From Synergistaceae bacterium UBA1037 (GTDB lineage: Bacteria > Synergistota > Synergistia > Synergistales > Synergistaceae): a stretch of DNA of 12,860 nt. Below, piece by piece: positions 6,089 through 12,860 of the stretch. The stretch lies in assembly GCA_002316795.1 (NCBI GenBank), contig DCEE01000054.1, forward strand, positions 23,402-36,261, given 5' to 3'. The first letter of the stretch is position 1. Every line of letters starts with the position of its first letter. Below the pieces are notes generated by a model. The model worked only from the letters and a program-made list of their open reading frames with translations. It was not told the DNA's origin and searched no databases. A program made the translations under genes and the position numbers.

Positions 6089-7186
6089 TCACTGGACCGC
6101 CGGCTCTTTTTTCATATCTGGCGCTTTCAATATAAATTTTTCACTAAGTCCCTTCGTCACATATACAATGGTACCCCCAGTTTTTTTTGCCACGAGGACA
6201 GCCTCAATGTTTTTCAATTCATGCAACAGGGAAATGCCTTTTTCAAAACCCATTACAAAAATCGCTGTACTGAGCGCATCCGCATCCGTAGAATCTTCAC
6301 TTATTATTGTAACTGAGGCCAGGTCTGACTGGGCAGGGTATCCGGTCAAGGTGTCAAAAATGTGATGATATTTCGCCCCCCCTGATTCAAAATATCTCTC
6401 ATAAGGTCCTGATGTAACGACAGAAACATCAGATACTTCAACTATGCCGAAATATTCTCCTCTACGCATGAACGGATGCTGAAGCCCTATCTTCCACTTT
6501 CCGGGCCTGGGAGAGTTCCCAAAGACCGCGATGTTCCCTCCGAGATCGATAAGGCCTGATCGGATGCCCTCTTGTATAAGCAGGGCCCTTACTTTATCTG
6601 TGACATATCCCTTTGCTATTCCCCCAAGATCTATCCTCTGTCCTTTGGCTGTCCGAACGAAGGTCCCGTTCCCTTCATGCGCGACAGAGGTCTTTTTGAA
6701 ATCTGTCAACTTAACGGCCTCTTTAAGCCGCTCAGGGTCAGGGATGGCTGCACCCTCAGTTCCTATCCCCCAGAGTTTGACGACTTTTCCTACAGTAGGG
6801 TCAAATGCCCCTCCTGTCCGTTCTGACCATTCAAGCGCCCTTTCCAAAAGGACGGCAGTCTCTTCCGAAACTTTTACAGGGTATTCTCCCGATGCTCTGT
6901 TGACGAGCGAGATGTCTGAAGAGGGGATATTTACTGAAAGAAGATTTTCCAGCCTTTCTATCTCTTTCATCGACAGATCAAGGGCATTGTTGAGTTTTTC
7001 GGTGTCATCCCCGTAGACGGTGATCCTGACTATCGTGCCAAGTCGGTATGATTCGCCGGAGACTTTTTTCGGAGCCCCCCATCCGAGGCCTCCCATTGCT
7101 GCGTACAGCATTATCATCAGCAAAACTGTCACAGCAGCAGCGGCTAGATATAATATTGGCCTTGACGCGCCTGCTTTGATGCTCAT
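6089..7186 (-). CDS. apbE: FAD:protein FMN transferase (ApbE)
   Basis: 365 residues: a transmembrane anchor at about 9-35, then a complete ApbE domain outside the membrane. Motifs include YRLGTIVRITVYG at the start, GGAFDPTVGKVVKLWGIG, the flavin-binding DLGGIAKGYVTDKV, LIDLGGNIAVFG, and the metal site DADALSTAIFVMG near the end. ApbE transfers FMN from FAD onto a Thr/Ser of target proteins such as RnfG/NqrC-type subunits or flavin domains used in extracellular electron transfer; no target is encoded in this window. The start at 7186 is preferred to the TTG at 7216, which has no ribosome site, but GGAGG lies 16 nt before 7186, too far to be convincing. It heads the five-gene cluster, below a 20-bp dyad. 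Confidence 0.92.
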   Translation of the reverse strand: MSIKAGASRPILYLAAAAVTVLLMIMLYAAMGGLGWGAPKKVSGESYRLGTIVRITVYGDDTEKLNNALDLSMKEIERLENLLSVNIPSSDISLVNRASGEYPVKVSEETAVLLERALEWSERTGGAFDPTVGKVVKLWGIGTEGAAIPDPERLKEAVKLTDFKKTSVAHEGNGTFVRTAKGQRIDLGGIAKGYVTDKVRALLIQEGIRSGLIDLGGNIAVFGNSPRPGKWKIGLQHPFMRRGEYFGIVEVSDVSVVTSGPYERYFESGGAKYHHIFDTLTGYPAQSDLASVTIISEDSTDADALSTAIFVMGFEKGISLLHELKNIEAVLVAKKTGGTIVYVTKGLSEKFILKAPDMKKEPAVQ

Positions 7187-7256
7187 ATCTTTCTGCCTGC
7201 AGCCTCCGGATAACAAAAATTTTTATTATGTGTATATATGCCGGTATTTCATATCA

Positions 7257-7276
7257 ATATCGTGCCTGCACGATAT
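7257..7276. promoter_or_regulatory. Operator-like perfect dyad upstream of apbE
   Basis: ATATCGTGCCTGCACGATAT is a perfect 20-bp palindrome with 9-bp arms, about 70 bases upstream of the apbE start. The flank is AT-rich and holds a loose minus-strand TTGATA beginning within the dyad edge. No U-tract or other terminator sign is present, so a repressor or activator site is more likely. Confidence 0.55.
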
Positions 7277-7334
7277 AATTGATCACTTATTGCGAACCTT
7301 ATGACTAAATTACCCCGGGGAAGAGATGATACAC

Positions 7335-8045
7335 CTATCTTCTGAAAAGATTCATCGGCAGAGCGCCGTTCTCGGGAAGGTATTTCATTGGATCAAGGGC
7401 TGTTCCTTTGGCGTTTCGGACCTCAAAGTGGAGGTGGTTAGTAGTCGCCCTTCCTGTCCTGCCTACCGTTGCGATCAGATCTCCCCGTCTCACCTTCTGG
7501 CCGACCCTTACGTTCATCGTCGCGCAGTGGGAATAGAGTGTCCACAACTGATCGGAGTGGTTGATTATGATGACCCTGCCGTAGCCTCTGAAACCTTTTC
7601 CTCCGTTCGAGGCCACCTCGACTATACCGTCAAGTGCAGCATATATTGGGGTCCCCTTAGGAGCTACGATATCTATACCGAAGTGTTTCCTCCTCCCCTT
7701 TGAAGCCGTTCTGCTGAATAGGCTTGAGAGCTCCCCGGAGTTTAGGGGCCACTTCATGTCGCTGATGATAAGGGGAGCGCCTCCGCTGACCATCTCTTCC
7801 TCGTCCCATTCGATGTCACCGGGAGAGGCCAGTTTTCTGTACGCCGTTTCGAGCGGATCTTCCTGAAGGGACTGATAATCTATTTCCTTTGCGTGAAGGT
7901 GATCAGGAGTAAAAAGGGTCAAAAGAAGCATCAGACAAAAAAGATAAACTCTCCCGGCCCAAAGACCAAAAAAGTTTTTTATGGGGCTGTATATAATCAA
8001 ACTGTTACCTGAACAGCTCTCATTCACCTTGGTGATGCGACCCAT
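7335..8045 (-). CDS. M23 family metallopeptidase (LytM domain), exported
   Basis: 236 residues. A hydrophobic segment (about 33-45, VYLFCLMLLLTLF) ending in HLHA is a likely signal peptide or anchor, after an unusually long N-terminal region. The M23 domain spans about 99-225, with zinc ligands H121 and D125 (HFGIDIV) and H206 (HLHFEV), and catalytic histidines H173 (LYSHC) and H204. Such enzymes cut peptidoglycan cross-bridges and stem peptides during cell wall remodelling. All the catalytic positions are present, so it should be active rather than a degenerate activator. The start at 8045 has GGAGG 6 nt upstream. It stands alone between the hydrolase gene and the apbE cluster. Confidence 0.9.
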   Translation of the reverse strand: MGRITKVNESCSGNSLIIYSPIKNFFGLWAGRVYLFCLMLLLTLFTPDHLHAKEIDYQSLQEDPLETAYRKLASPGDIEWDEEEMVSGGAPLIISDMKWPLNSGELSSLFSRTASKGRRKHFGIDIVAPKGTPIYAALDGIVEVASNGGKGFRGYGRVIIINHSDQLWTLYSHCATMNVRVGQKVRRGDLIATVGRTGRATTNHLHFEVRNAKGTALDPMKYLPENGALPMNLFRR

Positions 8046-8081
8046 CAGAGACCTCCCCGTTGTTGGAGGAACGGTCAGATA

Positions 8082-8087
8082 ATTTTA
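8082..8087 (-). promoter_or_regulatory. Possible extended -10 box for the M23 peptidase gene
   Basis: On the minus strand, TGGTAAAAT forms an extended -10 motif about 37 bases before the ATG. No -35 box at normal spacing was found. Confidence 0.3.
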
Positions 8088-8095
8088 CCACAGAG

Positions 8096-8923
8096 CTATG
8101 ACCAGGTCCTTGCCAAAAGTCCGACCATCTCCTCCATTACCCCTGGATCAGCTTTCCCGTATCTGCTGCGGAAAGAGTGGTCCGCACCCTCGATCACGAA
8201 ATAGTGTTTTTCGCTCTCCGGAATGCTTGCTTCTCGCAGTACTCCAAGGCAGCTCTCTTCAGAAAAGATCTCATCGCAGCTCCCTCTGAAGGATATCAGC
8301 CCTTTGGCTTTTACATGTGCGAGCATGTCGGTGTCTATTTCTGAACGAAGGGTGGAAAGGACCGGAAGAGACATCATCCGTTCCTCCACTTCCTTGTAGG
8401 CCACAAGTCCGGTCCCGCTAAGGATGATCCTTTCGGGGAGCGGAGATCCTTCGCCTGCATTACGTTTTATATTGTCAGCTGCCGCTGAAAGGGCAATGAT
8501 CCCTCCAAGTGAAAAGCCCCATATCCAGATGGGTCTGTCAGGCATCTCCCCGCTGATTTCGGATATTGCGTTAAAGACGTCCTGCTGCTCCTGTACGAAG
8601 GTTTTTCCGGAAAAGGCTTCCCTTATCCACAAAGGCACATCATTTGAGAAATCATTCCGGTTCCTGACTTTTCTGCTCGTCTCCACCAGCCATGGAGCAT
8701 ACCCCCGTCCGGAGAGAAGCTCTGAAAGAAAACGAAACTTGTTGTTTTCGCCCATGTTGGCGCTGCTGTGGACTCCGTGGAGCAGGACCACCTGGACCCC
8801 GTTCGGTTCTTTGGGGGGGAACGATGTCACCCTTACCTCATTATCCCCAAAGGTCCCCGGGACCACGTACTCACGGATATTTGAATGCTCGCGGATCATT
8901 TTCATTTTTTTCATACCCGGCAT
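8096..8923 (-). CDS. Alpha/beta hydrolase
   Basis: Up to 275 residues with an alpha/beta hydrolase fold. Seen are the oxyanion HG motif (VVLLHGVHSS, about 45-54), the nucleophile elbow GFSLGG with S138, a likely acid D217 (GSCDEIF) and H249 (GADHSF). This suggests an esterase, lipase or similar hydrolase; the substrate is unknown. The C-terminal part resembles serine aminopeptidase-type lysophospholipase-like hydrolases. The start is unresolved: the ATGs at 8923, 8914, 8905 and 8899 are all in frame and none has a good ribosome site. The first sits directly behind the T-tract of the upstream terminator. Confidence 0.8.
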   Translation of the reverse strand: MPGMKKMKMIREHSNIREYVVPGTFGDNEVRVTSFPPKEPNGVQVVLLHGVHSSANMGENNKFRFLSELLSGRGYAPWLVETSRKVRNRNDFSNDVPLWIREAFSGKTFVQEQQDVFNAISEISGEMPDRPIWIWGFSLGGIIALSAAADNIKRNAGEGSPLPERIILSGTGLVAYKEVEERMMSLPVLSTLRSEIDTDMLAHVKAKGLISFRGSCDEIFSEESCLGVLREASIPESEKHYFVIEGADHSFRSRYGKADPGVMEEMVGLLARTWS

Positions 8924-8954
8924 AAACTAAAAAGAGGGCGGGATCCCGCCCTCT
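8924..8954 (-). terminator. Terminator of the phosphate butyryltransferase gene
   Basis: AGAGGGCGGGA and TCCCGCCCTCT form 11-bp perfect arms (8933-8954). On the minus strand they are followed by TTTTAGTTT, which touches the first ATG of the downstream hydrolase gene. Confidence 0.85.
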
Positions 8955-8983
8955 CTGTTATGTTTGTTTTCCGGTACAGAGCC

Positions 8984-9904
8984 TTACTTTCCCTGATGAG
9001 CTGCAAGGGCAACAGCTGAAGCTATGGAGAGGAGCTTTGTTTCAGCTGAGTCCGCGCGGCTTGTCAAAACTACCGGTGCGGCCGCTCCCAGCACTATACC
9101 TGCCGTCTTGTTCTCTGAGAAGTAGACTATCGCCTTTGCAAGCATATTTCCCGACTCAATGTTGGGAACGTGAAGGATATCTGCATATCCGGCAACGTCG
9201 CTCTTGATGCCCTTGTGATGTGCAGATTCCGGGGATACTGCATTGTCGAGGGCGAGGGGCCCGTCAATGATGCATCCCTTGATCTGGCCGCGGCGGCTCA
9301 TCTGCGTAAGAAGGGCCGCATCCATCGTAGGAGGCATATCGGGATTCACCACTTCAACGGCTGCGAGGGCGGCTACCTTGGGGCAGCTTACACCGAACGC
9401 ATGTGCAAGTTCTACGACGTTCTTAATTATATCGATCTTGATCTTGAGATCCGGATACATGTTGAATGCGGGGTCTGAGATAAAGAAGATCCTGTCATAT
9501 CCCATTATTTCGTGGATGTATACGTGAGAGAGAGTCTTGCCTGTACGGAGGCCCTTTTCCTTGTTTAGTATGCCTCTAAGGAAGTTGGCTGTCGCCACCA
9601 TCCCCTTCATGACTATCTGGGCTTGTCCGCCCGATACAAGTTCAACGGCTTTGAGTGCCGCGGCAGCTTCGCCGCCCTTTTCGTCGATTACTTCGTAGTT
9701 GGCAAGGTCAATGCCGAGCTTATCTGCAACTTCTTTGATCTTGTCCGCGTTGCCTACCAGGAATGCTTCAGCAACGCCGGCTTTGCGCGCGTTCTCTACC
9801 GCTTCCATTACCTCTTCGTCTTCTGCACATGCAACGCTTATCTTCTTGGGGCCTACTTCCTTTGCATACTCAAGCAGCGCACCTAGTGTACGGATCTGTT
9901 CCAT
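8984..9904 (-). CDS. ptb: Phosphate butyryltransferase-like phosphate acyltransferase
   Basis: 306 residues of the phosphate acetyl/butyryltransferase family. Signature stretches are AEAFLVGNADKIKEVADKLGI, AQIVMKGMVATANFLRGILNKEKGLRTG, SHVYIHEI, FFISDPAFNMYPDL and the closing AAAPVVLTSRADSAETKLLSIASA. This layout is closer to butyryltransferases (Ptb) than to Pta. The enzyme moves an acyl group between CoA and phosphate. The ATG at 9904 is chosen: GGAGG lies 11 nt upstream and the protein then begins MEQIRTLGALLEYAK, usual for the family. The GTG at 9937 would add 11 unsupported residues. No butyrate kinase gene follows, so the acyl phosphate's next step must be encoded elsewhere. It is a monocistronic unit with its own promoter and terminator. 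Confidence 0.85.
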   Translation of the reverse strand: MEQIRTLGALLEYAKEVGPKKISVACAEDEEVMEAVENARKAGVAEAFLVGNADKIKEVADKLGIDLANYEVIDEKGGEAAAALKAVELVSGGQAQIVMKGMVATANFLRGILNKEKGLRTGKTLSHVYIHEIMGYDRIFFISDPAFNMYPDLKIKIDIIKNVVELAHAFGVSCPKVAALAAVEVVNPDMPPTMDAALLTQMSRRGQIKGCIIDGPLALDNAVSPESAHHKGIKSDVAGYADILHVPNIESGNMLAKAIVYFSENKTAGIVLGAAAPVVLTSRADSAETKLLSIASAVALAAHQGK

Positions 9905-9974
9905 TTGAGAAATGACCTCCCTGGGATGTATTGTCACAGGCTTGTCGCCTGCATTTTACATAAACTCGTGAATT

Positions 9975-10004
9975 ATTATACATGTTTATTCAAGCAGCGT
10001 ACAA
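9975..10004 (-). promoter_or_regulatory. Promoter of the phosphate butyryltransferase gene
   Basis: On the minus strand, TTGTAC (10004-9999) and a perfect TATAAT (9980-9975) are spaced by 18 bp. The leader would be about 65 nt and contains a small CAGGC/GCCTG hairpin shortly before the ribosome site. Confidence 0.65.
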
Positions 10005-10077
10005 CTGCAGCCAAATTGCAGAATTTTGCGAATATATAAGGTTTTTCTGATAATTCCTGATATCTGAACAATGGCGC

Positions 10078-10124
10078 ATATAAAAAACGTGTGGTACGAA
10101 CGACGTACCACACGTTTTTTATAT
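10078..10124 (-). terminator. Terminator of the fprA-hcp operon
   Basis: Perfect 21-bp arms (10078-10098 and 10104-10124) surround a 5-base loop (10099-10103). The arms include a GC-richer CGTGTGGTACG core flanked by A6/T6. It begins 17 bases past the hcp stop. The symmetrical tract means it could act in both directions. Confidence 0.9.
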
Positions 10125-10140
10125 AAATATTTTCTTTTGC

Positions 10141-11769
10141 TTATGCCATAAACATGGCTATGTCATCATCGACATTGCCTACTCCTGCGATACCGAACTT
10201 CTCCACAAGGACCTTGGCCACGTTTGGTGAAAGGAAACCTGGCAGTGTCGGGCCAAGGTGGATGTTCTTGACTCCAAGATAGAGCAAGGCAAGGAGAACG
10301 ATGACTGCTTTTTGCTCATACCATGCGATATTGTAGGCGATAGGGAGCTTGTTGACATCGTCAAGACCAAAAACTTCCTTGAGCTTGAGGGCTATGACCG
10401 CAAGCGAATAAGAATCGTTGCACTGGCCTGCGTCAAGGACTCTTGGTATTCCTCCGATGTCTCCCAGATCGAGTTTATTGTAGCGGTACTTAGCGCATCC
10501 CGCTGTAAGGATGATCGTGTCCTTAGGAAGTTTATTGGCAAACTCGGTGTAGTATTCTCTTGACTTCATGCGTCCGTCACAGCCGGCCATTACAAAGAAT
10601 TTTCTGACTGCTCCGGATTTGACTGCATCGACAACCTTGTCGGCAAGGGCAAGGACCTGGTTATGGGCAAAACCTCCCACTATCGATCCCGTTTCTATCT
10701 CTTCCGGCGCCGGAAGTTTCTTCGCCATTTCGATGACTGCGGAGAAATCCTTCTTACCTGCTGTGTCAGGCACAATGTGGGCACACCCCGGGAATCCGGC
10801 TGAACCGGTAGTGAATATGCGCTGTCTGACTTCTTCGCTCTTCGGCGGGACAATGCAGTTTGTAGTAAAGAGAATGGGGCCTTTGAAGGTCTCGAACTCG
10901 CCGGCCTGTTTCCACCACGAACCGCCATAGTTGCCTGCAAAGTTGTCATACTTCTTGAATGCGGGGTAATAATGGGCAGGGAGCATTTCACCGTGAGTAT
11001 AGACATCGACTCCCGTTCCCTTAGTCTGTTCAAGCAACTGCTCAAGATCGGTAAGGTCATGTCCTGAAATGAGGATAGCCGGATTTTTCCTTACGCCAAT
11101 ATTGACCTTTGTTATCTCCGGGTTACCATACTTGGATGTATTGCCTGCGTCAAGGAGCGCCATCGCCTTCACTCCATACTCACCCGTTTTGAGAGTGAGG
11201 GCAACGAGTTCGTCCGCTCCAAGGCTGTCGTCCAGCAGTGCGGCCATTGCCTCATAGATGAACTTGTAAAGGCCGGCATCTTCCTTGCCCAGGTTGAGTG
11301 CATGTTCGGCATATGCCGCCATGCCCTTGAGACCGTAAGTTATCATTTCCCTAAGGGAGCGGACATCTTCATTCTCTGTCGCAAGGACTCCGACCAAAGT
11401 CGCTTTTTCAAGCATCGCATCCCTGTCATCTGCCTTAAAGAGGGCCGCATCATGGAGTCCGGCTGCCTGGATTTTGGCTTTGAGGCCCTCCCTGACGGAG
11501 ATCATCTTCGTGATCTGCTTCTGGATGGCATCGGCATCGAAATTTGCGTTCGTGATCGTCATGAAGAGGCTTCTCAGCACTTCGTGGTTCACTTCGGGAA
11601 TGCCTGCTGCGTCAATTTTGCCCTTTACGACAACATCGGAGATGCCTTTAACTGTGTAAATAAGAAGATCCTGGAGTTTTGCGACGTGCTCTTCCTTGCC
11701 GCATACGCCCTTTACGGTACATCCCTTGTTCATCGCGGTTTCCTGACACTGAAAACAGAACATGCTCAT
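10141..11769 (-). CDS. hcp: Hybrid-cluster protein Hcp (hydroxylamine reductase)
   Basis: 542 residues with the complete layout of Hcp. The N-terminal cysteines C5, C8, C17 and C23 (CFQC, then C-x8-C-x5-C) match the cubane ligands of anaerobe-type Hcp. Hybrid [4Fe-2S-2O] cluster ligands lie in later motifs, including [29 protein letters not shown] and [11 protein letters not shown]. Hcp reduces hydroxylamine in vitro and nitric oxide in cells, and is linked to nitrosative stress defence; some act as S-nitrosylases. The ATG at 11769 is chosen because GGGGGAAGG lies just upstream and the protein then begins with the usual [10 protein letters not shown] reading from 11874 would overlap fprA and add 35 basic residues. 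It is 38 nt downstream of fprA, so the two form an operon. Confidence 0.96.
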   Translation of the reverse strand: MSMFCFQCQETAMNKGCTVKGVCGKEEHVAKLQDLLIYTVKGISDVVVKGKIDAAGIPEVNHEVLRSLFMTITNANFDADAIQKQITKMISVREGLKAKIQAAGLHDAALFKADDRDAMLEKATLVGVLATENEDVRSLREMITYGLKGMAAYAEHALNLGKEDAGLYKFIYEAMAALLDDSLGADELVALTLKTGEYGVKAMALLDAGNTSKYGNPEITKVNIGVRKNPAILISGHDLTDLEQLLEQTKGTGVDVYTHGEMLPAHYYPAFKKYDNFAGNYGGSWWKQAGEFETFKGPILFTTNCIVPPKSEEVRQRIFTTGSAGFPGCAHIVPDTAGKKDFSAVIEMAKKLPAPEEIETGSIVGGFAHNQVLALADKVVDAVKSGAVRKFFVMAGCDGRMKSREYYTEFANKLPKDTIILTAGCAKYRYNKLDLGDIGGIPRVLDAGQCNDSYSLAVIALKLKEVFGLDDVNKLPIAYNIAWYEQKAVIVLLALLYLGVKNIHLGPTLPGFLSPNVAKVLVEKFGIAGVGNVDDDIAMFMA

Positions 11770-11807
11770 ATATCCTTCCCCCTTTTGTTCTTGACTTATA
11801 TTCGGCC

Positions 11808-12860
11808 TTATGCCTTTGCCACCTTCATCCCGAATCTTACGGCTTCTTCTTTGACGCTTTCCGAAGGGTTCCACTGATTGCGTAGTCCTTCTTCATCGAT
11901 AAGCTCGAAACCTGCGTTCTTCATCGATTCCGTGATAACTTTGGTGCCCTCGCCGCTCCATCCGTAACATCCGAATGCTGCAGCCTTTTTGTTTTTGAAC
12001 TTAAGCCCCTTCATCAGGTGCATGAAGCCGGCAACTGAATGAAGGACGCTGTTTCCTACTGTGGGTGACCCGACAACTACTGTTTTTGACTTGAAGACTT
12101 CCGTGATCACATCGTTGTCGTCGTTCTTAGCAAGGTTAAACAGTTTGACGGTGACATCCTTGTCTGCCAGTCCGATCCCCTCTGCGATCCTCTCGGCGAG
12201 CTCTTTTGTCCCGTTCCACATAGTGTCGTAGATGACCGATATCTGGTTCTCCTGATAGTCGTCAGCCCATTTGGCATATTTCTCGACTATCTGTACGGGG
12301 TTATCCCTCCATATGACTCCGTGGCTTGTCGCGATCACATCGATCTGGAGGCCGAAAGAAAGGACCTCAGCAAGTTTCTTTTTTAGTATGGAGCTGAACG
12401 GAGTAAGAATATTCGCATAATATTTTATGCATTCATTGTAAAGTTCGCACTGGTCCACCAGATCGTTGAAAAGCTTCTCTGTGGCATAGTGCTGGCCAAA
12501 TGCGTCGTTGCTGAAAAGTATATTGTCCTGAGTAAGGTATGTCGCCATGCTGTCGGGCCAGTGCAGCATCGACATTTCGACAAAGATGAGCTCCTTGCCG
12601 TTTCCGATGTCCAACTTGTCTCCGGTTTTGACCACATGGAAGTCCCACTCCTGATGATACTGTCCCTTCAGCGATTTGACGGCATTTGCGGTGCAGTAGA
12701 TCGGCTTGTCCGGGATCAGCTTCATAATGGCGGGAAGGGATCCGCTGTGGTCGACCTCACCGTGGTTGACAATGATATAGTCGATCTTATTGAGGTCGAT
12801 CTCCTTCTGCAGGTTCGCGACAAATTCATCCGCGAAGGGCATCCAGACGGTATCAATAAG
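11808..12860 (-). CDS. fprA: Flavodiiron protein (A-type flavoprotein), C-terminal part, cut by window edge
   Basis: About 350 residues are visible; the frame is open at the right edge, so the N-terminus is missing. The metallo-beta-lactamase-like domain shows diiron ligands in NHGEVDHSG, then MLHWPD, DAFGQH and SHGVIW. The C-terminal flavodoxin domain begins at [21 protein letters not shown] and binds FMN. Flavodiiron proteins reduce O2 to water and/or NO to N2O, usually taking electrons from rubredoxin. No rubredoxin or flavin reductase domain is fused at the C-terminus, so an external donor is needed. Hcp follows after 38 nt, giving a compact O2/NO and nitrogen-oxide protection operon. The ATG at 12842 is an internal methionine, since the reading frame continues upstream (LIDTVWMPF). 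Confidence 0.95.
   Translation of the reverse strand, partial: LIDTVWMPFADEFVANLQKEIDLNKIDYIIVNHGEVDHSGSLPAIMKLIPDKPIYCTANAVKSLKGQYHQEWDFHVVKTGDKLDIGNGKELIFVEMSMLHWPDSMATYLTQDNILFSNDAFGQHYATEKLFNDLVDQCELYNECIKYYANILTPFSSILKKKLAEVLSFGLQIDVIATSHGVIWRDNPVQIVEKYAKWADDYQENQISVIYDTMWNGTKELAERIAEGIGLADKDVTVKLFNLAKNDDNDVITEVFKSKTVVVGSPTVGNSVLHSVAGFMHLMKGLKFKNKKAAAFGCYGWSGEGTKVITESMKNAGFELIDEEGLRNQWNPSESVKEEAVRFGMKVAKA

Noticed and set aside
7307..7334. Terminator after the M23 peptidase gene
   Set aside because: Only a 4-bp CCCC/GGGG stem followed by TAATTT is present, too weak to call.
11770..11874. Longer N-terminus for Hcp
   Set aside because: It would overlap the end of fprA and add 35 residues not seen in the family, while 11769 has a good ribosome site and the normal first residues.

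Overview
The window comes from a strictly anaerobic bacterium. It encodes an aldehyde oxidoreductase of the Desulfovibrio Mop type, a flavodiiron protein, a hybrid-cluster protein (Hcp), a phosphate butyryltransferase-like enzyme and an ApbE/NusG-II/Gx gene set. This repertoire fits Synergistota or anaerobic Firmicutes. No rRNA or other taxonomic marker is present, so the lineage is an inference. No mobile element, tRNA, rRNA or CRISPR array was seen.

Layout, left to right: (a) 1-530, minus: N-terminal part of a molybdenum aldehyde oxidoreductase, whose gene runs off the left edge. (b) 531-1051: its long leader, with a candidate structured RNA, an operator-like dyad, and the separate azlC promoter. 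(c) 1052-2109, plus: azlC-azlD, a branched-chain amino acid exporter pair. (d) 2192-2887, minus: an orphan CitB/DcuR-type response regulator, preceded by a second copy of the structured RNA. (e) 3279-4040, plus: a class I SAM-dependent methyltransferase. (f) 7186 down to 4137, minus: a tightly packed cluster apbE > NusG-domain-II protein > Gx membrane protein > B3/4-domain protein > DUF3795 Cys-rich protein. (g) 7335-8045, minus: M23 metallopeptidase. (h) 8096-8923, minus: alpha/beta hydrolase. (i) 8984-9904, minus: phosphate butyryltransferase-like gene. (j) 12860-10141, minus: fprA-hcp, an O2/NO and nitrogen-oxide detoxification pair; fprA is cut by the right edge.

The most interesting signal is a pair of related non-coding elements on the minus strand, at 700-832 and 3018-3110. 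They share five sequence blocks in the same order, and the pairings are kept while the bases differ. Each begins about 14 nt after a predicted promoter. One leads into the molybdenum enzyme, the other into the response regulator. They look like a riboswitch. Because of the molybdoenzyme neighbour and the look of the conserved blocks, I suggest the Moco/tungsten-cofactor family, but I cannot confirm this without a covariance-model search. If correct, cofactor level would control both an aldehyde oxidoreductase and an orphan transcription regulator.
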